This document shows, piece after piece, positions 45,794 through 56,232 of a stretch of 64,000 nt of DNA. This stretch comes from Novosphingobium sp. Its GTDB lineage: Bacteria > Pseudomonadota > Alphaproteobacteria > Sphingomonadales > Sphingomonadaceae. A model generated the notes under the pieces. It saw only the letters and a program-made list of their open reading frames with translations, did not search any database and had not been told where the DNA came from. Both the position numbers and the translations under genes were made by a program. The stretch covers positions 315,001 through 379,000 of the forward strand of contig JADJYM010000012.1 of the NCBI GenBank assembly GCA_016719755.1, written 5' to 3'. Within the stretch, counting starts at the first letter, position 1. Each line of letters opens with the position of its first letter.

Positions 45794-47335
45794 ATGTCCA
45801 GTGATCCCGCCCTGCTGCTCGATGCCCCGTTCGGTTCGTTTCCCGCGCTGATTTCCGCCTGGGGCGAAGCGCGCGGCGATGCTCCCGCGCTGTATGACGG
45901 CACCCAGCGGCTCAGCTGGCGCGAGACGGCGGACCGGGTGGAGCGGATCGCCGCGCGGCTTCAGGCGGATGGCTTGCAGCGCGGGCAGGCCGTCGCGATC
46001 CTCGGCACGTCCAGTGTGAATTACGCCCTGGTCTACATGGCCGCGATCCGCGCCGGCGGCTGCGCCGCGCCGCTGACCACCAGTGCCAGCCCCGACCAGC
46101 TGCTGGGCATGGCAGCGGATTCGGGCGCGATCCACTTGTTCATCGACCGCGCCAAACTGACCGAACTGGGCGATTTCAAGCTGCCGATCGAACGCCAGAT
46201 CGTCCTCGATGAGGACCTGGCTGATTTCATGGTGCCCGAAGGCACCAGGGCCGCGCCGTTCGAGCCGGAGGACCAGGACCCGTTCAACATCATCTACTCC
46301 TCGGGCACCACGGGCATTCCCAAGGGCATCGTCCACAGCCACGGCATGCGCTGGCGGCAGATCAGCTTCCGCTCTGCCCAGAACTACGGGACGACCAGCC
46401 GCGCGCTGCTGTCCACCCCGCTCTATTCCAACACCACGCTGGTCACTTTCCTGCCGACGATGTTCTCGGGCGGCTATGTTTCGATCATGGGCAAGTTCGA
46501 TGCGGAAAAGTGGCTGCAGCGCGCCGCGTCGGAACAGATCACCCACACCATGCTGGTGCCGGTGCAATATCGCCGCCTGATGCAGTTCCCCGGCTTTGAC
46601 GATTACGACCTGTCCGCGATGAAGGCCAAGTTCTGCACCTCTGCCCCCTTTCCCGCCGATCTCAAGGCCGAAGTGCTGAAGCGGATGCCGGGCGGCCTGG
46701 TGGAATACTACGGCATGACCGAAGGCGGGGTGTCCTGCATCCTGATCGCCCACGAACACCCGGACAAGCTCCACACCGTCGGCCAGCCCGCGCCGGGGCA
46801 CTTCCTGAAGGTGCTGGACGAGAACCTGAATGAACTGCCCCCCGGCGAGGCGGGCGAACTGGTCGGCCGCAGCCCGGTGATGATGCTGGGCTACAAGAAC
46901 CAGCCCGAAAAGACCCGCGAAGGCTACTGGACCGATCCCGGCGACGGCACCGTCTGGCAGCGCATGGGCGACGTTGGCCGGATCGACGCGGAAGGCTTCG
47001 TCGAACTGGTTGGCCGGACCAAGGACGTGATCATCTCTGGCGGCTTCAATGTGTTCCCGATCGACCTTGAAATGGAACTGGCCAAGGACGACCGCGTGGT
47101 CGAGGCGGCGGTGGTCGGCATTCCTTCGGACCAGTGGGGCGAAACCCCGGTGGGCTTCGTGGTGCTGAAACCGGGCGTCGGCGAAGATGCTCTGGAAGAC
47201 ATCCGCGCCACGGCCAACAGCCGCCTTGGCAAGACCCAGCGCGTCTCCGCACTCCACGCGATCGAGGAAATGCCGCGCAGCCACATCGGCAAGCTGCTCA
47301 AGACAGACCTCAGGGAGATTGCACAGGCAAAGTGA
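45794..47335 (+). CDS. Class I adenylate-forming acyl-CoA ligase
   Basis: The protein has 513 residues. The P-loop is [19 protein letters not shown], the mid motif [11 protein letters not shown], the hinge [20 protein letters not shown], and the catalytic Lys lies in the C-terminal [14 protein letters not shown]. This is the profile of CoA ligases for fatty or aromatic acids. Substrate is unresolved. It is a separate lineage from the ligase at 32850-34568. It ends 43 bp before guaA. Confidence 0.92.
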   Translation: MSSDPALLLDAPFGSFPALISAWGEARGDAPALYDGTQRLSWRETADRVERIAARLQADGLQRGQAVAILGTSSVNYALVYMAAIRAGGCAAPLTTSASPDQLLGMAADSGAIHLFIDRAKLTELGDFKLPIERQIVLDEDLADFMVPEGTRAAPFEPEDQDPFNIIYSSGTTGIPKGIVHSHGMRWRQISFRSAQNYGTTSRALLSTPLYSNTTLVTFLPTMFSGGYVSIMGKFDAEKWLQRAASEQITHTMLVPVQYRRLMQFPGFDDYDLSAMKAKFCTSAPFPADLKAEVLKRMPGGLVEYYGMTEGGVSCILIAHEHPDKLHTVGQPAPGHFLKVLDENLNELPPGEAGELVGRSPVMMLGYKNQPEKTREGYWTDPGDGTVWQRMGDVGRIDAEGFVELVGRTKDVIISGGFNVFPIDLEMELAKDDRVVEAAVVGIPSDQWGETPVGFVVLKPGVGEDALEDIRATANSRLGKTQRVSALHAIEEMPRSHIGKLLKTDLREIAQAK

Positions 47336-47378
47336 GGGCAATCTTGCATCGGCTGGCCGCGCCCCTTATCGGCCAGCC

Positions 47379-48965
<1,587 letters not shown>

Positions 48966-48981
48966 GCCGAGACCGGGCGCT

Positions 48982-50676
48982 CTAGCGCGCCCGCTCTGGC
49001 CCCTTCCAGTTGCCCTTGCGGTGCGGCTTTCCGGCCGGGCGGGGCCCGCGCGGGCCATCGCGGCGGGGTTCGCGCACTTCGTCGCGCGGCTTGCCTTCCA
49101 AGGCGACGATTTCCACGCCGTCATCCTCGCCTGCGGTGCGCTGCACCGCCGCGAGGAAGCGCGCGGCAATGGCGCCGGGGACTTCGAACAGCGTTTCCGC
49201 GCCGGTGATGCGGATCGCGCCGATATCGCTGCGGCTGACATGGCCGCGGCGGCACAGCAGTGGCAGGATCCAGCGCGGATCGGCGTTCTGGCGGCGGCCG
49301 ACGTTCATCCGGAACCAGACGCTGCCTTCAAAGCCCGGGCGCGGACCGCGCGGCGGCGGGGCGGCATCGGCGGCGAGCAGCTCTTCCGGCTCGGGCAGGC
49401 GCGCGCGGTGGGCGCGGACCAGGGCCGCGGCGATATCCTCGGCGCTGCGTTCGGCGAGCAGGCGGGCGGCGAGCGCGCGGTCCTCCTCGTCGGTCTCGAC
49501 CGGCGCAAGCAGCGCGGCGAGCATCCGCTCGCTATCCGCCGCGCGGATTTCCGCAGCCGAAGGCGGCGCGACCCAGTCGGCGGGAATGCGCGCGCCGCGC
49601 AGCATCATTTCCACCCGGCGGCGGCGCGGATAGGGCACCAGCAGGATCGCCGTGCCCTTCTTGCCCGCCCGGCCCGTGCGGCCCGAGCGGTGCTGGAGCG
49701 TTTCGGCATCGCGTGGAATCTCGACATGGACCACCAGCGACAGGCTGGGCAGATCGATCCCGCGCGCGGCAACGTCGGTTGCCACGCAAACCCGCGCGCG
49801 CTGGTCGCGCAGCGCCTGGAGCGCGTGGTTGCGCTCGTTCTGGCTGTGCTCGCCCGACAGCGCGACCACGGCAAAGCCGCGCTCGGTCAGGCTGGCGTGA
49901 AGATGGCGGACATTGTCGCGCGTGGCGCAGAACAGCATCGCCGTTTCCGCTTCGTGATAGCGCAGCAGATTGACCACCGCGTTCTCGATATCGGCCGGGG
50001 CAATCGCCATGGCGAGGTATTCGATGTCACCATGGCCGCGATCCGAATCGGCGGTCGAGATGCGCAGCGCATCGCGCTGGTAACGCTTGGCTAGCGCCAC
50101 GATCGGCTTGGGCATGGTGGCCGAGAACAGCAGCGTGCGGCGCCCATCCGGAGTCGCGTCGAGCAGTTCCTCAAGGTCTTCGCGGAAGCCCATGTCGAGC
50201 ATCTCGTCCGCCTCGTCGAGCACGGCCACGGCGAGGCTCTTGAGGTCGAGCGCGCCGCGTTCAAGGTGATCGCGCAGGCGGCCCGGCGTGCCGACCACGA
50301 TCTGCGCGCCATAGCCGAGCGCGCGGCGTTCCTTCGATGCGTCCATCCCGCCAACGCAGGTGGCAACCCGCGCGCCAGTCGGGCCATAGAGCCAGGCCAG
50401 CTCGCGGCTGACCTGAAGGGCCAGTTCGCGGGTGGGGGCGATGATCAGCGCCAGCGGCGCGGCGGCGGGACGGGCGCGGCCCGCCTCGTCCAGTAGCTGC
50501 GGCGCCATGGCGAGGCCGAAGGCAACCGTCTTGCCCGAGCCGGTCTGGGCGGAAACGATCAGGTCGCGCCCTTCCGCCTCGGTTTCGAGCACGGCGGCCT
50601 GGACGGACGTGGGGGCGGCATAGCCGCGTGCGGCAAGCGCTTCGGCGAGAAGCGGGAATGGAGTCTGGAAGGTCAT
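48982..50676 (-). CDS. DEAD-box RNA helicase with C-terminal DbpA-type RNA-binding domain
   Basis: The protein has 564 residues. Helicase motifs in order are Q-motif (PTSVQAAVL), AQTGSGKT (43-50), PTRELALQ, DEAD (VLDEADEMLD), SAT, and HRSGRTGRAG. The C-terminal region with VWFRMNVGRRQNADPRWILPLL and ITGAETLFEVPG matches the DbpA/CsdA RNA-binding fold, followed by a basic Arg/Gly/Pro tail. This suggests a DeaD/CsdA-like role in ribosome assembly or cold adaptation. ATG 50676 is the start. It is convergent with guaA, 16 bp apart. Confidence 0.93.
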   Translation of the reverse strand: MTFQTPFPLLAEALAARGYAAPTSVQAAVLETEAEGRDLIVSAQTGSGKTVAFGLAMAPQLLDEAGRARPAAAPLALIIAPTRELALQVSRELAWLYGPTGARVATCVGGMDASKERRALGYGAQIVVGTPGRLRDHLERGALDLKSLAVAVLDEADEMLDMGFREDLEELLDATPDGRRTLLFSATMPKPIVALAKRYQRDALRISTADSDRGHGDIEYLAMAIAPADIENAVVNLLRYHEAETAMLFCATRDNVRHLHASLTERGFAVVALSGEHSQNERNHALQALRDQRARVCVATDVAARGIDLPSLSLVVHVEIPRDAETLQHRSGRTGRAGKKGTAILLVPYPRRRRVEMMLRGARIPADWVAPPSAAEIRAADSERMLAALLAPVETDEEDRALAARLLAERSAEDIAAALVRAHRARLPEPEELLAADAAPPPRGPRPGFEGSVWFRMNVGRRQNADPRWILPLLCRRGHVSRSDIGAIRITGAETLFEVPGAIAARFLAAVQRTAGEDDGVEIVALEGKPRDEVREPRRDGPRGPRPAGKPHRKGNWKGPERAR

Positions 50677-50819
50677 ATTCTCAATGCTTGCGAGGATCGG
50701 CCACAGGGCCGCAGGCGGGCGAAGCGGCCCACCGTCATGCCCCGCCGTTAGGCTTTTCGCAGCCGCAGCACAATCGGAAAGGGAAATCAGCGCCGTCACG
50801 GACTTGATCCGGGACGGCG

Positions 50820-51284
50820 TCACCCCGCCACTTCGATCTTCAGCACCTCGATGGCTTCTTCCCTGCCGCCGAAGTCCAGCACGTCGCCCGCTTCCGCGCC
50901 GCTCAGCGCGCGGGCGAGCGGGGCGGTCCAGGCGATGGTGCCGCTGGCGGGATCGGCCTCATCATCGCCAACCAGGGTCAGCACCCGCTGCTGGCCGTTC
51001 AGCCGGAAAGTTACCGTGGCGCCGAATTCCACAGTCTTGCCGCCGGGCGGGGGCATGAGTTCGGCGGTGATCTGGCGGGTCTGCCAATAGCGCAAGTCGC
51101 GCTTCAGCGCCTTGACTACGGCTTCGTCGGCGGCCCCCGCCAGCTGCGCCTCAAGCCCCGCGATCCGCTCCGTGATCAACCGCTGTCCGCGCGCCGTCAC
51201 CCGGTTGGGACCGGGAGGGATCGGGATCTCGAACCGGGGTTCAAGGTGTTCCTCATCCCCGTCGCGGCGGAAGGCAACACTCAT
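50820..51284 (-). CDS. GreA/GreB family transcription elongation factor
   Basis: The protein has 154 residues: an N-terminal basic start, a helical coiled-coil region (TERIAGLEAQLAGAADEAVVKALKRDLRYW, in parts TERIAGLEAQLAG and AVVKALKRDLRYW), and a C-terminal FKBP-like domain (VTFRLNGQQRVLTLVGDDEADPASG, in part VLTLVGDDEADPASG). The coiled coil lacks the usual DxNxEY-type acidic tip, so transcript-cleavage stimulation is uncertain. Some GreB-like proteins of alphaproteobacteria are of this kind. It lies 2 bp downstream of the ABC-F gene. Confidence 0.8.
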   Translation of the reverse strand: MSVAFRRDGDEEHLEPRFEIPIPPGPNRVTARGQRLITERIAGLEAQLAGAADEAVVKALKRDLRYWQTRQITAELMPPPGGKTVEFGATVTFRLNGQQRVLTLVGDDEADPASGTIAWTAPLARALSGAEAGDVLDFGGREEAIEVLKIEVAG

Positions 51285-51286
51285 CG

Positions 51287-53161
51287 TCAGGCCACCAGCG
51301 CTTCGAGCGCCTCGCTGGCTTCCAGCCAGGCAAGTTCGGCACCCTCGATCTGCTCTTCCAGCGTGGCGCGGCGCTTCATCAGTTCGGTCATGGTCAGCTT
51401 GGCAAGCTCGCCCTTCGCCGCACCGGGATCGAACATCGCCTGATCAATGGCGCTGCGCTGCTGGGTGAGCCGTTCCAGCTCCGTCTCGGCCTTGCGAGCC
51501 GCCTTGCGCAGTTCCTGACCCTTTTCGCGCGCTTCGGCGGCGGCCTTGCGCTGGTCCTTCTTGTTGACGCCCTTGCCGCCCTCGCCGCGCGTTGCCGGTG
51601 GGTCCTTGGCCAGCACGAAGGCGATATAATCGTCGATCGAGCCGTCGAAGTCCTTCGCCGTCCCCCGGTCCACCAGCACCAGCCGGTCGGCGGTCATTTC
51701 CAGCATGTGCCGGTCGTGGCTGACCACGATCACCGCGCCGGAATATTCATTGAGCGCCTGGATCAGCGCCTCGCGCGCATCGACATCAAGGTGGTTGGTC
51801 GGCTCGTCGAGGATCAGGAGGTGCGGCGCATCGCGGGTGATCAGCGCCAGCGCCAGCCGCGCGCGTTCACCGCCCGAAAGCTTGCCGACCTCGGTCGTCG
51901 CCTTGGGGCCGGAAAAACCGAACCGCCCCAGCTGGCCGCGCACCGCCGCCGGGCTGGCGCCGGGCATCTGCACCGTCATGTGCTGGAGCGGGGTTTCGCT
52001 GCGGTCGAGCTCTTCCACCTGGTATTGGGTGAAATAGCCCACCTTCATCCGTCCGCTGGCGGCCATCGCCCCGTCCATCGGCTTAAGCTGCGCGGCGAGC
52101 AGCCGGGCCAGCGTGGTCTTGCCATTGCCATTGCGCCCCAGCAGCGCGATCCGGTCATCCGGATCGATGCGCAGGTTCAGTCGGCTCAGCACCGGCGTGT
52201 CGCCATAGCCGACCGAGGCGAGATCGAGCGTGATCAGTGGCGGGCGCAGTTCGTCCGGCGCGGGGAAATCGAAGCTGAGCGAAGGATCGTCGATCAGTTC
52301 GGCGATGGGTTGCAGCTTGGCCAGCGCCTTGGCGCGCGACTGCGCCTGCTTCGCGGTGGAAGCCCGCGCCGAATTGCGCGCGACATAGTCCTGCAACCGC
52401 TCGCGCATGGCCTGCTGCTTGGCCTTGGCCGAGGCGATCTGCGCCTGCCGTTCGGCCCGCTGACGCTCAAAGGCATCATAGCCGCCCGGGTAGAGCGTCA
52501 GCTTGCCGCCGGTAAGATGCAGGATGTTGTCGACCACGTTGTTGAGGAAGTCGCGCTCGTGGCTGACCAGCAGGATCGTTGCCGGATAGGCGCGCAGGAA
52601 GTCCTCCAGCCAGAGCACGGCTTCAAGATCGAGGTGGTTGGACGGCTCGTCGAGCAGCAGCAGGTCGGGCTGGGAAAACAGCAGCGCGGCCAGCGCCACG
52701 CGCATCCGCCACCCGCCCGAGAAGCTCTCGAGCGGCCGGTGCTGCGCCTCTTCATCGAAGCCCAGTCCCACCAGGATTCGCGCCGCGCGAGCCGGGGCGG
52801 AATGGCCCTCGATGGCAATCAGCCGCTCATGGATTTCCGCCAGGCGGTGCGCGTCCTCACAGCCCTCGCTTTCGGCCATCAGCGCGGCGCGCTCGGTATC
52901 GGCGGCCAGCACCGTCTCGAACGGGGTGGAATCCCCGCCCGGAGCCTCCTGCGCGATATAGCCGATGCGCGCGCCGCGCGGCATGGAAACCGCGCCGCTG
53001 TCCGGCTCCAGCATCCCGGCGATCACCCGCACCAGCGTGGACTTGCCAGCGCCGTTGCGGCCGATCAGCCCCACGCGCCCGCGCGGCGGCAGCTTGGCGC
53101 TGGCGTCGTCGATGATCGTGCGTCCGCCAAGGCGGACCGTGATGCCGGAAAGGTTAAGCAT
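51287..53161 (-). CDS. ABC-F family ATP-binding protein
   Basis: The protein has 624 residues with two ABC domains and no membrane segments. Domain 1 has GRNGAGKSTLVRV and SGGWRMRVALA. Domain 2 has GRNGNGKTTLARLL and LSGGERARLALAL. The inter-domain linker (ASAKAKQQAMRERLQDYVARNSA region) is charged and helical, and the C-terminal tail (AAAEAREKGQELRKAARKAETELERL region) is a coiled coil. This resembles Uup/YheS-type factors that act on ribosomes. It is an operon with the Gre-like factor. Confidence 0.93.
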   Translation of the reverse strand: MLNLSGITVRLGGRTIIDDASAKLPPRGRVGLIGRNGAGKSTLVRVIAGMLEPDSGAVSMPRGARIGYIAQEAPGGDSTPFETVLAADTERAALMAESEGCEDAHRLAEIHERLIAIEGHSAPARAARILVGLGFDEEAQHRPLESFSGGWRMRVALAALLFSQPDLLLLDEPSNHLDLEAVLWLEDFLRAYPATILLVSHERDFLNNVVDNILHLTGGKLTLYPGGYDAFERQRAERQAQIASAKAKQQAMRERLQDYVARNSARASTAKQAQSRAKALAKLQPIAELIDDPSLSFDFPAPDELRPPLITLDLASVGYGDTPVLSRLNLRIDPDDRIALLGRNGNGKTTLARLLAAQLKPMDGAMAASGRMKVGYFTQYQVEELDRSETPLQHMTVQMPGASPAAVRGQLGRFGFSGPKATTEVGKLSGGERARLALALITRDAPHLLILDEPTNHLDVDAREALIQALNEYSGAVIVVSHDRHMLEMTADRLVLVDRGTAKDFDGSIDDYIAFVLAKDPPATRGEGGKGVNKKDQRKAAAEAREKGQELRKAARKAETELERLTQQRSAIDQAMFDPGAAKGELAKLTMTELMKRRATLEEQIEGAELAWLEASEALEALVA

Positions 53162-53185
53162 GGGCCGCGCCTAGCAGGACATCGA

Positions 53186-53677
53186 TCAAATCGCCACGAA
53201 CTTCCCGGCTTCGCGGTCCTTGCGGACCTTGAGGCCGTCGAACACCTGCCCGCTCATCGCGATCCACACGCCGGGCGGGGCGGTCTGGACGGCGGCCACG
53301 GCCATGCCGAGGTTGAAGGGGGCGTCGGTTTCGGCAAACCGCGCGGGCGAAAGCGCGCCGGTCAGGACCATGGTCTTGCCCGGCACTTGCGCGGCAAGGA
53401 CCTTCGCGGTTTCGGTCATGGTGTCGGTGCCGTGGGTGATGACGATCCGCGATTCGGGCGCCTCGCGCGCGGCGGCGGCAATCAGCGCGCGATCGGCATC
53501 GCTAAGCTCCAGGCTGTCCTTGCGCATCAGTTCAATCACGCGCAGCGGCAGGGCAACGCGCGCTTCGGCCAGCAGGGCGGGAATGCCGCTGTCGACGATC
53601 CGGTATTCGCTGAGCGCGTCGAAGTAGTTCTTGTCGATCGTGCCGCCGGTGGTGAGGATCAGAATGGGCTGGGTCAT
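53186..53677 (-). CDS. Half-length asparaginase-domain protein
   Basis: The protein has 163 residues, about half of a classical L-asparaginase (~330). The first catalytic-Thr motif ILTTGGTIDK is at 7-16, and the second, ITHGTDTMTETAKVLAAQ, is intact. The C-terminal domain is missing but the gene is not a remnant: it has a proper start, stop and coding character. Short stand-alone versions occur in other proteobacteria and may have a different substrate. It lies 24 bp upstream of ABC-F (downstream of TetR) on the same strand. Confidence 0.85.
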   Translation of the reverse strand: MTQPILILTTGGTIDKNYFDALSEYRIVDSGIPALLAEARVALPLRVIELMRKDSLELSDADRALIAAAAREAPESRIVITHGTDTMTETAKVLAAQVPGKTMVLTGALSPARFAETDAPFNLGMAVAAVQTAPPGVWIAMSGQVFDGLKVRKDREAGKFVAI

Positions 53678-53701
53678 GCGGCCCTGTTAGCCCGCGCGGC
53701 C

Positions 53702-54340
53702 CTATGCCGCCAGCGCCTCGTCCCCGATGGTGGCCACGGCCCGGCGCAGGGCGGCGGCGGCATCTGGCGTCAGTTGGTGTTCGAACAGCGTGAGATGCTG
53801 AGCGAGGGTGCGCCGCACCGCGCCTGAGCCTGTCCCGGTCGGCGCGCCCAGCTCGCGCGAGTGTTCGAGGCCATAGCGCAGGATGATCGTCGCGTTGGTG
53901 GCCAGATCGCGCAGCCGCTCCCGGGGCCAGGCGAGCAGTCCCGCATCGACCAGCGCGGCAAGGTGCGCCTCGAACTGGAGGAAGCTGCGCTCCAGCCAGT
54001 CGGGCGCGCGTGCGCGGATCGTGTCGGCATGCTCGCCATAACTTTGCTGATCGCGGTAGAGAAAGCGGAACTCGCGGAATTCTTCCATCAGGGCGGCGAG
54101 CAAGCGGGCATAGCCGGCCAGCGGATCATCGCCCGGGACCAGTTCCAGCCGCGCCTCTATGCTTGCGGCATACCGCTCGCCAATCGCATCAAGCAGCGCG
54201 CGCCTGGTCTTGAAATGATACCACAGGTTGCCCTCGGCGATGCCGCAATGCGCGGCCAGCGCGGCGGTGGTGACCGCGCCATAGCCCTGTTCGTTGAACA
54301 GCTGCCGGGCCTGTTCGACAATGCGTTCGCGCGTGCGCAT
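53702..54340 (-). CDS. TetR family transcriptional regulator
   Basis: The protein has 212 residues. The HTH reads VTTAALAAHCGIAEGNLWYHFKTRRALLDAIG (in parts VTTAALAAHCGIAEGN and LWYHFKTRRALLDAIG). The C-terminal half has FREFRFLYRDQQSYGEHADTI, as in a TetR subfamily common next to lipid and hydrocarbon metabolism genes. The ATG overlaps the P450 stop by one base (TGATG), so it is co-translated with the P450 and probably regulates it. Confidence 0.9.
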   Translation of the reverse strand: MRTRERIVEQARQLFNEQGYGAVTTAALAAHCGIAEGNLWYHFKTRRALLDAIGERYAASIEARLELVPGDDPLAGYARLLAALMEEFREFRFLYRDQQSYGEHADTIRARAPDWLERSFLQFEAHLAALVDAGLLAWPRERLRDLATNATIILRYGLEHSRELGAPTGTGSGAVRRTLAQHLTLFEHQLTPDAAAALRRAVATIGDEALAA

Positions 54341-55590
54341 CAGTAGCGGGACAATTCGACCATCACCTCCTTGTAGCCATGAACGAAGCAGGTTGCGACC
54401 CGTTCGGGCTCGGCGATTACGTTGGCGCGCAAGCGGCGCTTCGCCATTTCCTCGAGCAGGGTGGTAAGTTGCAGTTCGGCGACCCGCGCGCCGACGCAGC
54501 GGTGGATGCCGTATCCGAACGACAAGTGCCGCCGGGCGTTGGGGCGATCGACGATCACCTTGTCCGCATCCTTGAACACGCTCTCGTCACGGTTGGCGGA
54601 GATGTACCACAGGACAACCTTGTCGCCCTTCTTCATCTGCGCACCCTCGAATTCGGTATCTTCGGCCACCGTGCGGCGCATGTGGGCCAGCGGGGTCTGC
54701 CAGCGCACCAGTTCCTGTACCGCGTTGGGGATCAGCGAGGGGTCGGCTTCCAGCTTCGCCCGCTCATCGGGGAACTGGCTGAGGCCCCAGGCGAAGGCCG
54801 ACATCGAATTGCGCGTCGTATCGTTGCCGCCCACGATCAGCAGGATCAGGTTGCCGATGAATTCCTGCTCGCTCATGTGGCTCATCGCGTCGGAGCGGAG
54901 CATGACCGAGATCAGGTCCTTGCCGGGATTGGCCAGCTTCTGCTGCCACAGGCCGGCGAAGGCCGCGCCCATTTCAAACAATGCCTCGTTGAGGCGGGCA
55001 AGGTCCTCGGGTGTCTTCATCAGTTCGACATTGCCGCCCATGTCCGACCAGTAGGTCAGCTTGGCGCGCTCCTCCCATGGGAAGTCGAACAGCTTGGCGA
55101 GCATTCCGGTGGTAAGCTCGATCGAAACGCGATCGACCCAGTTGAATGCCTCCCCGATCGGCAGCGAATCCAGCACCTCGGCCGTGCGGGCCTGCACCTC
55201 TGCCTTCATTTCCGCGACTTCGCTCGGCCCGAAGCTGGGGGCGATGGTGCGGCGCTGGGCAGTGTGGTGCGGCGGGTCCATGGCGATGAACATCGGCATG
55301 CGGATCTCGCCGTTGATCGGCGCCTCGACCCCGCCGGGGATCGCGATCCCGCCGTATTCCCAGCTGGACGAGAAAACCTTCGGCAGTGCCTCGGCATGGA
55401 CGATCGGCTGGTAGGTTGAGATCGACCAGTAGGGGCCGAAATCGCTGTCCGGCACATACTGGACCGGGGCCTGTTCGCGCAGGCGGCGGAACGGTTCCTG
55501 CCAGCTTTCGTCCTGGTAGAGCGCCGCGCGGCTCACATCGATCGGCGGCAGGGCTGATTCGGTGCGCTCCAGCGCGGCGCTCTGGTTCAT
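54340..55590 (-). CDS. Cytochrome P450, CYP153-like (alkane/fatty-acid terminal hydroxylase)
   Basis: The protein has 416 residues. The I-helix FIGNLILLIVGGNDTTRNSMS, the WQTPLAHMRRTVAEDTEF segment, the haem loop FGYGIHRCVG (ligand Cys365) and the EPERV...CFVHGY tail closely follow CYP153 enzymes. The N-terminal FGPYWSISTY and FIAMDPPHH also match. These are soluble omega-hydroxylases needing ferredoxin and ferredoxin reductase, and neither gene is in this window. ATG 55590 is favoured by GAGAGG 6 nt upstream. Confidence 0.9.
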   Translation of the reverse strand: MNQSAALERTESALPPIDVSRAALYQDESWQEPFRRLREQAPVQYVPDSDFGPYWSISTYQPIVHAEALPKVFSSSWEYGGIAIPGGVEAPINGEIRMPMFIAMDPPHHTAQRRTIAPSFGPSEVAEMKAEVQARTAEVLDSLPIGEAFNWVDRVSIELTTGMLAKLFDFPWEERAKLTYWSDMGGNVELMKTPEDLARLNEALFEMGAAFAGLWQQKLANPGKDLISVMLRSDAMSHMSEQEFIGNLILLIVGGNDTTRNSMSAFAWGLSQFPDERAKLEADPSLIPNAVQELVRWQTPLAHMRRTVAEDTEFEGAQMKKGDKVVLWYISANRDESVFKDADKVIVDRPNARRHLSFGYGIHRCVGARVAELQLTTLLEEMAKRRLRANVIAEPERVATCFVHGYKEVMVELSRY

Positions 55591-55682
55591 GGGCATCCTC
55601 TCCCGGGGCATTTTCGCCCTCTAGGGTGCGGACCTTAAAACTTGCCGCGCAAGAGTCAAGCCCGGACCGGAAGACCGTGCCA

Positions 55683-55721
55683 CAAAAGCCAACGCCGCCC
55701 GGACCGAAGTCCGGACGGCGT
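55683..55721 (-). terminator. Rho-independent terminator
   Basis: ACGCCG (55692-55697) pairs with CGGCGT (55716-55721) and CCGGAC (55699-55704) pairs with GTCCGG (55709-55714) around a CGAA loop. On the minus strand the stem is followed by TTGGCTTTTGTGG. It ends the gene at 55748-56158 and separates it from the P450 operon. Confidence 0.85.
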
Positions 55722-55747
55722 CTCGCTGTACCTCTGTCAGGATCGGC

Positions 55748-56158
55748 TCAGTTGCCGCCCTTGATCCGCTTGTAGGGCACGAAATCGCCCAGATTCAGGA
55801 ACCCGGTCTGGAAATGTCCGCTCCGGTCGACCGTGGTGACGATATCCAGCTTGCACAGCTGGCTGGTGCTGGTCCTGGTCACCAGGATGTCGTCATCGTC
55901 GATGTCAGCCGCATTCGCGGGTCGGTTGACGTAAATCGTGTTGCCATGGCCAAAGACCAGCGCGGTCTTGTCGAGAACTTCCAGCTCGCGCGAATTGTAG
56001 GTGCTGATGCACGAGACAGGTTCACCCGCGGTGCGCCCCGCCAGCAGCTTTTCAAGCCGCTGCTCGGGCGTCAGCCGGGGCTTCGCCTGAAGCGCGGGAG
56101 CGGCCAGCAAGCCGGCCGCCACGGCAGCCCCGGCGATCGAGGCAATCAGTTTGCGCAT
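55748..56158 (-). CDS. Secreted protein of unknown function
   Basis: The protein has 136 residues with a Sec signal peptide (MRKLIASIAGAAVAAGLLAA, cleaved near LQAKP). The mature part starts RLTPEQRLEKLLAGRTAGEPVSC and contains two cysteines (in VSCIST and QLCKLD) that could form a disulfide, and an Asp-rich IDDDDILV stretch. Homologues are widespread and unnamed in sphingomonads as far as I recall. It is monocistronic, with a terminator directly downstream. Confidence 0.82.
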   Translation of the reverse strand: MRKLIASIAGAAVAAGLLAAPALQAKPRLTPEQRLEKLLAGRTAGEPVSCISTYNSRELEVLDKTALVFGHGNTIYVNRPANAADIDDDDILVTRTSTSQLCKLDIVTTVDRSGHFQTGFLNLGDFVPYKRIKGGN

Positions 56159-56232
56159 GACGATCTCCCTTTCAATCTTGCGGAGACCAACCTGCCGGGC
56201 CGCGCCTTAACGCGGGCTGACTGGAATTCAGC

